In this document: in pieces, positions 32,064 to 42,500 of the stretch
Layout of the letters: each line of letters starts with the position of its first letter
Position numbering within the stretch: position 1 is the stretch's first letter
Assembly (NCBI GenBank): GCA_022419385.1
Contig: JAJUBI010000003.1
Coordinates: 186,001 to 250,000 of the forward strand
Length of the DNA stretch: 64,000 nt
Reading direction: 5' to 3'
From: Paraconiothyrium sp. Pb-2020
Lineage: Eukaryota; Ascomycota; Dothideomycetes; Pleosporales; Didymosphaeriaceae
Notes under the pieces: model-generated
Databases searched by the model: none
Told to the model about the DNA's origin: nothing
What the model saw: only the letters and a program-made list of their open reading frames with translations
Made by a program: the position numbers and the translations under genes

Positions 32064-32987
32064 CGGGACGATGTTCCAGTATCAAGCACGCAGCACAAGA
32101 TCTTCACGTGCCACCAATCACTTGTTGTCGCTGCTCATTGATCGAAGAAAAGCTGGAAACTTGACAGAGACAACGTTTCCGATCGTAACCTATCGAGTCC
32201 GCGAGGCAGGTGGGCTCGAGGCTGTCGCAGCCTGATCTGAAAGTAGGGCAAGCGAGGCTAGTGGGGGCCGAAGAGGTCACAACAAGACCTCCAGAGGTAG
32301 GACGGCTAAGAGACCGGCAGTATGACTGGCATGCGAAAGGCAAACATCATGCGGATCTAGTGCTGCGCGCCGCAATCCATACCATATTTATGGTTCGTGT
32401 TCGACATCGTCGACTGATCAAGGCTGGGCAAGGCTGAGGCTAGACGGCGCGATAAGAATCGAGGCACATGCACAGGGTGTGGGCGCGTCGGGTTGGATCC
32501 TTGAAGCGCTGACACCCCTTGTAAGAGGTAATTTTCACTGCAAGTCGAAGGTCTCGGCCAATAATGTGTGTACAATCAATACCCTCGTAGGAAGGCATGA
32601 CGTAGGGAAACGCTACAAGGATCCAAACCGACGCGCCTACACCCTGTACAGGTGCAACTCCGAGCTGATTCGCCTTCAGCAAGCGATCAGTGCCGGTGAA
32701 CATTATGTGGCTTACCGTTTGCCTTTTTTAAGGCTACTGAATCATTTTCACGACCGAAGTCAGCGAAGTCATACCTAGGCAACGTGGCTTAGCAGCCCTT
32801 GAGTGTTTGAGTCCGGCTGAGGCAAGGCCTTGCCTGAGGTACCAATCATCATTTCGTATAAAATCCGTACCCCAATTATTGTCCCTCATCCCAACACAGT
32901 TATCGTCCAGCATACCTTCCACTCGTTAGCACAGTCAAATTCTCGCTGAACGCCTGTTATCTAGCAAGAGCTTTTAGCAGTAAATCC
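32064..32987. other. Intergenic, 924 bp
   Basis: Short frames on both strands overlap and show no family features. No gene is supported. Confidence 0.45.
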
Positions 32988-33348
32988 ATGTCCACCCTGT
33001 CCTTGCGACTCTGTTCTAGTCCTGCATTGGACGACACTGGCTACGAGGAGTATAATCCCTCAAAGTATCAAGCTATACCGGGTAAAGGTATCGATTCAAA
33101 GAAATTGACTAGCTTTCTGAGAGTCAAGTTTGGTGCTGGGTCTTACGACATTCATGTAATTATTGTTTTCCTTTGGAGTTTACACGATGGGATATAGCAT
33201 GCTGACCTTTTGACTATAGATGATGCAAGATTCGTACTGTGTAATAGCACCTCGCAAGTTGTCAATGGTACGCAATTCCCACTGAACGATAATGGCAAGT
33301 GACTAAAGCGACTAGAACGAGATTGCCCTTTGTCGACGTCGAAGATGA
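32988..33348 (+). CDS. Small three-exon gene, unknown, 82 aa
   Basis: Exons 32988-33155, 33220-33267 and 33316-33348 with introns of 64 and 48 bp give a coherent 82-residue product. All splice sites are in phase 0. The middle reads SFLRVKFGAGSYDIHMMQDSYCVIAPRK when spliced (two parts either side of the first junction), then KLSMNEIALCRRRR. The compact conserved-looking pattern argues for a real small protein or the N-terminal part of a larger one. I do not recognise the family. It lies next to the HET/kinase island, on the opposite strand. Confidence 0.5.
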
Positions 33349-33370
33349 TTCCAGGCCAAATTACAAATAG

Positions 33371-34138
33371 GGGTTTTGGGGAAAGGATGCCAAATTTTCA
33401 CCGGCCACGCTGAAGACTGCAAAGACTGCGAGGCCAGAAACGTATCTGTTCGGCAGGTCCATAGTCCGCAAGGGGCTATGGTCGGATGCTTACTTGTTCA
33501 TACGCGTCTGGAACTATTATCTCGCAAACATGGATCTTCGCAAGCTCGCAAGCTCGCAAGGTCCTATTGCGGAGCAGTGGTTACAAGTATCGTCGAAGCA
33601 ACTGGCTCGCAGAACAAGGCGTTTCAATGTCATGATTCTGGTCGTTAGTAAGAATGAAAATATCTTCGCACCTGCCTGGGAGAACACTTGGGAAGAAGAC
33701 TGCGCGAAGTAGGCGCCATATAAGATAACATCGCTATTTGTAGAGATTTATATCACTATTTCAATATGTTCTATCGACTAAGCAAGAGTACTTGAAAGAT
33801 GTCTAACCTCTTGTTACTTTTATGAAAGCTAGTCAGCGTATAATGTTCACGGCTTATACCAGCAGGCTCTCGTTTCGCGATTACTTCGCGCAGTATGTCC
33901 ATCGGTGGTGGCTGCGGAAATTCTGGAAAGCACCCATGATCTGAAACCAATAAAGAATACGTTCCACCACGTAAATGTCATGATCCTAGATTCTCACTCA
34001 GGTCGATTGATCACACTTCGCGGTTCGCATTCTCTCGAAGACGCTAATCTGGCCTTCGTGCAAGTCACGGCTGATAGGGTTCACAGTGCGAGAAAAGCTC
34101 CCTTGCCTGCGAGGCGCAAGCCACGCTGTTTCTGCTAA
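33371..34138 (+). pseudogene. Decayed or unresolved coding stretch
   Basis: A frame open from 33371 to 33712 follows an acceptor-like AAATAG and reads like protein (for example YLFIRVWNYYLANMDL), but has no start codon and no in-phase donor from the small gene before it. A second stretch ending at 34138 contains VNVMILDSHSGRLITLRG, and the first contains FNVMIL, so the two may be parts of one decayed gene or two related fragments. No function is assigned. Confidence 0.3.
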
Positions 34139-35288
34139 GGCAGCTGCGCCATGTCATGACGAAATACTTCATGAAGGAGCTCGTATTTACCTGCTGGTGT
34201 GTCATCTCTTCATGTGTGTCGTGAACCAACGAAGGTGACACACTAGTGACACATCGTTACGGCCATATAATCCCTATCATGAGTACAACGCAAGCTTTGG
34301 AGAACATGGACATGGTTTGCGATGTTGTACTAGTATCCAATTTGTATCTGGAAGGTGTCCGCGAAAAGGTTGGTATATTGGACTGCACCCCCTCCTCGTG
34401 CTTCCACTGTGCGTTAGTTCTTCTCTGGAACTGGACTGTGATGCAATGGAACTTGACTGTATTATCCCGTATGTTCGCTAAATCTCCCTACCGCCCCTTT
34501 AGGGGAAATCCGCGTTTGTTACAAGCTTGAAATATCCGAGAATCTCCTCTAGGTTCTAATAGGCGTGCGCGAGGCAGGCTGTAATGAGAACACAAAGCTG
34601 TGCTGCAATATGATGTGGCCGACGTTCATATGGTGCTAGTTGTTTCGACTGTATGATAGGAGGCTGCATACAACTAGACATCCCCGCATTGTAACAAAAT
34701 CAGAAAATCTACGATATAGATCTTATGTATAGTAAATCTATCTCATATCCGGATGTTGTCCGTGAATAGATATCGAACTATATCCCATTTTTGAGCTTTT
34801 AGTGGTTCGTTGGTATATTTACTAAATTGACTAAAGAGGGAGTATAGGGCCGTACGGAGGCTTCGACTTCTTTTGAAGAGGGACGAAATTCGCAATGGAG
34901 GTTTGGATGGTTGTGGGGGGTTGTCGGTATTTAGCGAATTAGGGGGATCCTCCTTGGTCACCTTCTTGGTCATAGGTGCTTGGGAACAGCACTCAAGCTT
35001 CAGATTCAAATCTTCCTAGTAAATCAAACCTCCTAGTGATATTAAGACAGTATATATTAGGGGGGACGTGGCGAATCAAGCACCTCGCCAGCGTTCCCCG
35101 CGGACGTCATCCTTCTCGCGCATTGGGCGAGCCCCGCTTATCGACTTCGCTCGGTACGACCCACATACCAGTTCCAAGCTTATATCGCCTGATATAAGTA
35201 ATATACAATTGAAAAATTGAGCACGGAACACGCATCAGCGGGAGTAGTCTAGGTATGTCAAACTTGCATTGGGCCTCAAAATTTCCGT
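34139..35288. other. Intergenic, AT-rich, with dispersed repeat
   Basis: AT-rich stretch without a supported gene. An 88-codon minus-strand frame at 34743-35009 has no recognisable features. It overlaps the repeat copy at 34972-35054. Confidence 0.45.
34972..35054 (+). repeat. Dispersed repeat, copy A
   Basis: About 83 bp that align with 61742-61826. Shared blocks are ATAGGTGCTTG, AAATCTTC, ACCTCCTAGTG (with an insertion in copy B) and a TATAT end. It is diverged and probably an old element fragment. Confidence 0.5.
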
Positions 35289-35375
35289 TCTAACAGTCCA
35301 CCAGTGGTTATGATGTCTGCTTTACAAGCAATTGTGAAGCGCAGAAGGTCCCCGGTTCGATCCCGGGCTTCCGTA
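35289..35375 (+). tRNA. tRNA-Val(UAC)-like, with intron, probably a pseudogene
   Basis: The anticodon arm TCTGC-TTTACAC-GCAGA is interrupted after position 37 by a 13-base intron (AGCAATTGTGAAG), the canonical tRNA intron site; the anticodon is TAC. The T arm CCCGG-TTCGATC-CCGGG is intact and contains a good B box. However, the 3' acceptor strand CTTCCGT has no complementary ACGGAAG at the 5' end, and the D loop is about three bases too long. A T-run terminator follows. It is likely a decayed tRNA or tRNA-derived element. Confidence 0.55.
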
Positions 35376-35405
35376 TTCGTTATATCCTTCGATATGGAGG
35401 GTTAT

Positions 35406-35425
35406 CTTTTTTTTTTTTCTTTTTT
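35406..35425 (+). terminator. Poly-T tract, RNA polymerase III type terminator
   Basis: A run of T broken by a single C begins about 30 bases after the tRNA-like element, as expected for a Pol III transcript end. Confidence 0.5.
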
Positions 35426-35967
35426 CCCGCATTTGTGTCCCCCGGCTGTCCTTTCTAGGCTTAGTAGCGCTTGGCGTCTGCTCAAGTAGATCTTAGATGC
35501 GCCCTCGATCTCTACATCATTGTTGGGCGAGCATACATATCTCTCTAAGTTTTTTTTTGCAATCAGAAAATAGTAGTGAGAACGATGTGTTGGTAGAGTG
35601 GGCGTTGGGGTTCTTGATGTAGGAGAGCAGAAGGGGGCCATCTTTCTGAAAACACGACCAGAGAAGTCAGTTCAGACCTTGAGCAAGCTCTGTACGGCTG
35701 TGGAAATATCAATGTTCCATTGGCTCTCTGCTGATCTAAAGACGTTGATGTCCATGTTACCCAAGATGGAACTCGCAGGTACTGCCACTGTGCACCGCCG
35801 TCTTCGATGACATATTCCGGTCAAGCTCCGTCAGCTCGGGCCGTCGACTACTACTGCTGCTCATCAGTCTTCCTTTCAACCTCACAATCGTTCTCCACAA
35901 GCGCATTGTACAATCGATTGAGCTGCTCATCCTTTCTTAAGCAACGATATAATTACGCTCCTTCAAA
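35426..35967. other. Intergenic, 542 bp
   Basis: Promoter side of the gene at 35968. A longer plus-strand frame starting at 35807 overlaps the next gene in another frame and is rejected as a shadow. Confidence 0.5.
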
Positions 35968-36528
35968 ATGCCAGCCCGCGCCCCAACCCTCCGCACCCTC
36001 CTCCGCACGACAACTCTTCGCCCCGCGACAACACAGACAACACGTCCCTTCTCGCAATTCCAAAACCGCTCGCGTTCTCCCTCTCCACCTCCACCCTACC
36101 AATCGCGCAACCTCACGCTCCTCGCATCCCACCAATGGACGCGCTTCCACACACCCTACACCTACTCCTCGGTCCGCACCTTCACATCGTCTCCCCACCC
36201 CTCTAAACCAGCCAACACCACGCCATCGACCTCCCCAGACGCCGCTGCCAAAATCGACGAAGTCATGGAAGAAATCCAGGAGCTCTACGGTACAGCGCGC
36301 GACGAGTTCGAGATTGCGGCCGAGGAGACGGAGAAGAATACTACTTATGCGGCTGACGATCGTGCGGCGGCGCGCGAGGAATTAGACAGGTTGTTGGAAT
36401 TTTACACGGGGGTGTTAGAGGGGGATCAGGCCGTGGCAGAGGAGGTGAAGAGGAGGGTGGGGCAGAGGGTTAGGGAGTTGGAGCAGGCAGTTTTGGGGAT
36501 GGAGGAGAGCGTCACGCATGGGGATTAG
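35968..36528 (+). CDS. Putative mitochondrial protein, unknown
   Basis: A single exon of 186 residues. The first 75 residues are rich in Arg, Ser and Thr with almost no acidic residues, typical of a mitochondrial presequence. The C-terminal 95 residues are strongly acidic and helical (KIDEVMEEIQELYGTARDEFEIA, in pieces, and later AAREELDRLLEFYTGVLEGD), probably a coiled coil or helical bundle. No enzyme motif was found. The size and layout suggest a small mitochondrial structural or assembly protein, but I cannot name the family. Confidence 0.75.
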   Translation: MPARAPTLRTLLRTTTLRPATTQTTRPFSQFQNRSRSPSPPPPYQSRNLTLLASHQWTRFHTPYTYSSVRTFTSSPHPSKPANTTPSTSPDAAAKIDEVMEEIQELYGTARDEFEIAAEETEKNTTYAADDRAAAREELDRLLEFYTGVLEGDQAVAEEVKRRVGQRVRELEQAVLGMEESVTHGD

Positions 36529-36944
36529 AAAGATGGAAAGGGACGGTGCTGTACCATATGGGTCTTGGGAACAGTTAGGAGGTTGCAGGCGATCTGGCAT
36601 GCAAGAGAAAGAATAGGTTGTTGGAGATATGTAAGATAATTTGTAAGCGCATCAAGTATTGCGAGCGCTCCTCAATGTACGATCATCTGGTTAATAGACG
36701 GATAGAGATACCATCTTCTCAACATCTTCTTCTATGATAGTAGGCAGCGAATGGTGCTCGCTTATGACACGACCCAATTGCTGCAATGCATGCCCATGCC
36801 CTCCATCGTAGACACTCCTCATAGAAAGATGTACCCGAATGCAAGACCCGCGAATGGTATCAACCCACAACACCGAGCGCACCGCTATGCTTCGCAAAAT
36901 AATAACTCACATACACACGCCTTGAGGACAATGGAAAACACGCG
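36529..36944. other. Intergenic, 416 bp
   Basis: Region between two convergent genes; nothing recognised. Confidence 0.5.
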
Positions 36945-37653
36945 CTACCACCATCTCTTCGGATTCCTCGCAGACGTCGCACACTGCAAGCAATGCCTTG
37001 TGTTCGCAACAACAGCACACTTGCCGCACACGTTCCTGCCGCAGTCATTGCACGCGAGCGAGCTTCTTTCCATCGGACTGTCAACGTCCATATCGACGTC
37101 CATATCATTCGCGTCTTTCTCCAACGGCGTGTCGCAGTCCTCACACCGCGGCGCGTTCTCGTGTTGTGGTTGTGTCTGAAATATCGGAGGCTGTACGGGC
37201 GGCGCAGCAATGTTCCAAAAAGAATGCAGCGTTGACTTCTGCGGCTTCGGTACGGGGAGTGCTTGTTGTGGGGGCAGTGTTTCGGATGGTATGGGCTCGG
37301 CGTGTGGTTGCTTTCGTTGTGCGGAGAAGAGCTTGTTGATGGTGGTTTCTGATCTTGTTAGCTGCTTTACGCTTCCAATTATACATGAATAACGGTAATA
37401 ACATACCGTGTATTATATGCTCATCAGGCCGATTGTCTCTGAACCGCTTACGCGTGCGAAGCCCCCAATCGCTACTCTTTATCCGTCCCAGATTCGAGAA
37501 ATCCCAACCTGTGCCTTTGCTCATTGGTGCGTCGATATCCATCATGCCGTTTGGCATTGGTGTAGGTGACTGTGCGTCGGGCGTGGCGAAGCTGCCGAAG
37601 CTGGATACTGAAATCGGGGACTCGTCGACGGATCGCTTGCGCTTGAAGCCCAT
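36945..37653 (-). CDS. Small Cys-rich (zinc-ribbon-like) protein, nuclear type
   Basis: Exons 37653-37407 and 37348-36945 (58-bp intron) give 216 residues. The N-terminus MGFKRKRS is basic and NLS-like, followed by a Ser/Pro-rich stretch and RTRKRFRDNRP. After the splice the protein reads ETTINKLFSAQ, a natural continuation that supports the acceptor used. The C-terminal third has paired cysteines: CEDC, then ACNDCGRNVCGKCAV and HCLQCA, compatible with one or two zinc sites. An acidic MDVDMDVD run lies between the first pair and the rest. The function is unknown. It resembles a widespread filamentous-fungal conserved protein. Confidence 0.82.
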
Positions 37654-38301
37654 TGTGTATCTTATTTAAAGTATATGTTGGTAGTGAATTTGACCGGCGT
37701 GTATATACGGTATAAGGGGATAGTGCGGAGGGAAGCGTGCGTTGCGAATGAAGAGTAAGCGGAGCTGAAATGATGATGAAATGCGGAGGATGTGGATCGT
37801 TGGGAGGCTGGCGCGTGTGCATGCTCGCGACGCGCACTAGTCGCGTGTCCAGATAGAGAGGCCCAACTGTACTTCTACACCCCAATGAATCGCCACATGT
37901 ATCATGCCTCTGAAGCATGCGTCGAAAATATAACGACGTGTTCTGGTGTCGTGTCATATTTCGAATCTATATCGAACTCGTTGCGATGTTTAAGCGCAAC
38001 GCAGCTCAAACTTCTCTGAGGCGTGTCACAAGTAATCAGTTTGACACGGCGAAAGGGGATAGAACATTGAGATGATTATAAAAGGCCCGTTTGCATGCTA
38101 GAATCCCGTAGGGCCATGAGATGGTAACAAGAGTATCATTCCGGAGCTGTGAATGATTACGTCGTGTCTGAGACGCAGCCGCCCCACCAGAGCTCTACCT
38201 TCCCCCAGTACCCCGCTACTGTACCACTGCTCTTACACCCTCAACCTTCGGCAACTTCAACGAAACGTTTCCGCTCACAAGTGAACAGCAATCCGAATAC
38301 G
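37654..38301. other. Divergent promoter region, 648 bp
   Basis: Shared upstream region of the Cys-rich protein gene (minus) and the MEMO gene (plus). No distinct motif was noted. Confidence 0.5.
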
Positions 38302-39453
38302 ATGGCACCAACGGTCCGTGATCCATCCCATGCTGGATCGTGGTATACCGATGATGGCGCAACACTCTCACAGCAGCTCGACAACTGGTTGTCCAAAGTC
38401 CCGAGCTCAACAACACCTATAGGATCTGCTTCGTCAAAGCAAGGGAATGTAGCGATACCCGTACAGAAGGCTAGAGCTCTCATTGCACCGTAGGCTACGC
38501 TAAAAGACGTGAGAAGATACGCGAGGCTCATGACGGACAGGCATGCTGGTTACTCGTACTCGGGGCCTGCTGCTGCATGGGCCTACAAGAGCGCTGACTG
38601 GGCGAATGCGTATGATCTTCGCCTCAAGATATCTAGTTGAGAGCTAACTTTTGTAGCAAACGCGTCTTTCTGCTTGGTCCCTCCCACCACTGGGGCCTCC
38701 CGGGCGCCGCAACGACTGCCTGCAGTGAATATGGCACACCCCTCGGCAGCCTCACCGTCGACACTGAGCTCGTAGACACAATTAGGAAAGAGTGGAAGTT
38801 GAAGACTATGTCAAGACAGCAGGACGAAGACGAACACAGCCTAGAGATGCATCTACCCTACATCTACAAGATGCTGTCACTGTACGCATTTCCAGCCTCT
38901 GCAAATTCTAGGTCTAACCTTGATGATATACAGTCACAATCCAAGCTTCAAGTCAGATAGCTCCTCGGTCCCTCTAGTTCCAATCCTAGTCGGCGCTACA
39001 AACTCATCTACAGAACGCGATCTCGGCTCCAAACTCGCCCCCTACCTCGCTGACCCAACGAACCTCTTCGTCATTTCCTCCGACTTCTGTCACTGGGGCT
39101 CACGCTTTCGTTACACATACTATCAATTACCTGACGGTAGCGCCAAAGAACTCCGATCCTCGTCGGAAGTCAAGAAAGACTACCCGATTCATGAGAGCAT
39201 TAAGGCAGTCGACTTCGAGAGCATAGACGCGGTCGAGACCGGGGATCACGGGCAGTTTCTGAACCAGCTGCAAGAGACTGGAAATACGGTGTGTGGACGA
39301 CATCCGATTGGTGTCTTCATGGCGGCTGTGGAGCAGGCGAGTGGGCTGCAGGGCGATGGCAAGTTCAAGTTCGTGCGCTATGAGAGAAGTAGCGAGGTGG
39401 TGAGCGTGAGGGACAGCAGTGTGTCATATGCCAGTGCATTTGCTGTGCTTTGA
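38302..39453 (+). CDS. MEMO-family protein
   Basis: Exons 38302-38489, 38541-38609, 38657-38881 and 38934-39453 (introns 51, 47 and 52 bp) give 333 residues. An in-frame ATG at 38149 would add a 51-residue leader not typical of the family. The MEMO signature runs through the protein: REPSHAGSWY-like start (RDPSHAGSWY), HAGYSYSG, the metal-site motif FLLGPSHHWG, DEDEHSLEMHLPY, VPILVG, SSDFCHWG and the ending CGRHPIG. The His residues in HAGYSYSG, SHHW, EHS and the Cys-Gly-Arg-His motif line up with the family's metal site. Human MEMO1 works in cell motility and copper or iron redox balance; the fungal role is little known. It converges on the NLR gene, 85 bp away. Confidence 0.93.
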
Positions 39454-39538
39454 AGCAAAGGTGGAGCTTGAACAAGATCCAGAATCGAGCTTGATAGCTT
39501 GGTGTAAATTCCAGATAACTGGTACAGTCTCTTTACAT

Positions 39539-42500
39539 TCAGAGCAAGTCAAGCCTGCCCTTGAGCCTTCGCAAATCATCCTTCCAATCATCATCAGCTG
39601 CGAGAAGGCAATCAATGTTGTCCTTCAGCTTTTGCAAATCATCCTTCTGGTCGTATCCAGCTTCAAAGCGACCCTGGCGGGCGAAGATGTCCTTGAATCT
39701 TTGCATACCGTGATCTGGTCCATACGCAGTCCACTGCTCGTCTTTATGGACTCTGTAAACGCTGTTAAGATCCGACGTTTGCCCGCCGACTTTCATAGAA
39801 AGGCGCTTGAGGATGATATCAGCCGTTCTGAGAGGATACCACCAGCTATGTCCCGTGTATCCCATGTAGGAAACCCAATCAAGAATTGATTCAACCGTCC
39901 GGAAAGCATAATCCCGGTATTCTTCGGCGGATCCGGGAATGACCATTATCATTTTCGAGCCGGTCAAATCTTGGGGTTCAGAAGGTTGGTACTTCCTATG
40001 GGTTAGTTCCTCAAGCGTAAGCTTGTTTAGTTGCAAATGACGTCCCAACACCACTAGACAGCTAGCCTTTCGTGCTTCCGAATGTACAAAGCCGAGCTCG
40101 TGCAGGTGCTCATCCACAGCAAGCGTTGGTGCAAGATCTACGATGCTGTTTCCCCACTTGTTAGGACCGAAAGCCGGCGTGACATCGAGCGAGAATAAAA
40201 GGTCAAAATTCTCTCGATTGCTACCCCACGATGCCATGTGTAGCAAGCCATTCCCGAAGAGGTCCTTATGAGTGACCTGGCTAGGGTCTCGAGCGAGAAA
40301 AGCCTTTAGCATACTTTTCGTGCCAAACGCAGCAGCAAAGGCGATGGCTTTGCGCCCGTGCTTATCTTTGATATGAAGGTCTATCCATGGATGATTGATC
40401 AGCCAGAGAACGAGGTCATCGTGTCCAGACGTTACGGCCAGGTGAAGGGGTGTCCAGCCATTTGCCTCAGTCGTGATGATGTAACCATTCGCATATGGGC
40501 TCATCGGATCGATGATCCGGTCCTTTGCATTGAGCAATGTAGGATCAGCGTACGAGACCAGAAGCTGCAGGATTCGAAAATGGCCTCCTGATGCTGCCAG
40601 ATGCAGGGCTGTCTCGCCTTGCGAATTCCGTCCGTAAACATCAGTACCTCTTTTGAGCAATTGTTCCACTGCATCATATAAACCTTCTTTGGCGGCGATA
40701 TGTAAGGCGCTATGGCCCTTTTCGGCTCGAAGATACGGACACGCTAGGAGCATGTTCATCGCGTCCGCCATACCCCAGTAGATAGCGTAGCTCAGGGGAG
40801 AAAACCGGAATGAGTCTGGAGCGTTGAGATCTATGCTTGGATGCGATAGCAGGCGCCTGCATGAATCCCTTGCCGAGTCAAGAGCAATCTCAAAGGGCCT
40901 TTTCTTGATATGAAGTATGTTTCCGATTAGCTCGGTGGCCATCGGGGTATCTATGTCCGGGTGGCAAAGTGCATCATGCCAGTTCATGAGACACCTGTGC
41001 AGAAGTGTTTGCCCGAAATACGTTCTGCCATTGAGATCAACACCCAGGTCAACGAGCCAGCGGGTAGTGTCTTCGATCACTTCTATGCCATTTGGACCAT
41101 TGCAGACATGATGGATGAAATGGTCACCGCTCTCATCAAACACGTTGAGATCCATCCCAAACCTGGCCGCAGGTTCGAATAATCTGGATAGCCCACTATC
41201 CCAAAGTTGAAAGATCATCTTACTTGTGTCGTACCACCGGAGCTGTTTTGTCTCAAAGTTGAATAGCTTGAAGAAGTAAACAAAGACATTGTCGAAACCG
41301 TCCTTTATCGACTGAAGATGATGGATCCAATACCTGTGGCAATAAGAGAAGAAGAGATGTTGCTGAGCTTCTTCGAGCGATTCTTTGGCGAAGTCGTCCA
41401 GCGTGATGTAAGATAAGCAATCCAGGCCGATATCGTAATTTACTGGGTCCAAGGCGAAATGGAAAGGATTGGGTACCTTTTGAGAACCCATGTTCGCAAA
41501 TTCAGTTTCGAGTAAGTAGGTCCTGAAAGACAAGTGCACAAGCTTGATAAGCCCGCTTCCATCTACCTTAATCAAATGTGGGCAAGCTTTCTTGAAAAAC
41601 CTGCGCATGTTGAATGGTATATCGAGTTGTCGGCTGTTACGAGGCCGCGTTCTTAGTGATAACGCCACCGCAATGTCGTCGACTGATAGTGGTACTGGTG
41701 CTGCAACGATCCACTTCAGCGCGGCTAGTAATTCAATGGCAATTCGTTTGTCCAACAAACCGAGCACTCGATGGTACAGACTCTCAATACCAGCTGGGAC
41801 CTGCCGCAAACCTTCAAGTTTTTGTTGCACGAGGCCCCTGGTCCACATGCCGATACCGTCGGTGAACAGTGACCAGGCAAGTGTAGCCCACAGGAACATT
41901 CCCTCGGCTTTTGTTGAAATTTCCGAAATGATTTCATGGATGTTTTCGTCGCCGAAGTTATTCTGATGACCGAAGTCCGACACCGTGCCTTTGATGTATT
42001 CCACGACATCCGAAGCATTCTGGTCAGTTGCACCAAGATCAATATCCCATACTTTTGCCAACTGGTCTTCGAATTCAGGCTCGGTGCGACTTGTGATGAG
42101 AAGCCTTATCAGTGTGTTTCTCGTTCCGTGAAGCCTTCCGTGAAGGATTTCACCGAATGTCTCGAAGAAACGCGACCATTCACTGCGGTTCAGCTCGTCC
42201 AAAGCATCGATGACAATGTACAAAGTCGGGACAGCTGATAGAGAGCCATATCTTGTCATGTTTCGTCCTGAGTTGGTGTACCAGTAAAGCAAGTCCGCGA
42301 AGATTTTGTGAAGGTTGGTCAAGCTGTCCACATCCGGGTCAATCCAACCGAACTGGTTCTTGAGAGACGTCGCATGTCCTGCCAGGTCTGGTCTCTGAGA
42401 GAGAAGCTGGTAAATCAGAGATGAGAGCATGCCTTTGTAACTCTGGGCATTGCTCAAATTATATGAGCAGAAAAAATGTAAAACGCATCGTCGAGATCTC

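Noticed and set aside
34743..35009. 88-codon minus-strand frame in AT-rich DNA
   Set aside because: No domain features, and it overlaps a dispersed repeat; likely chance.
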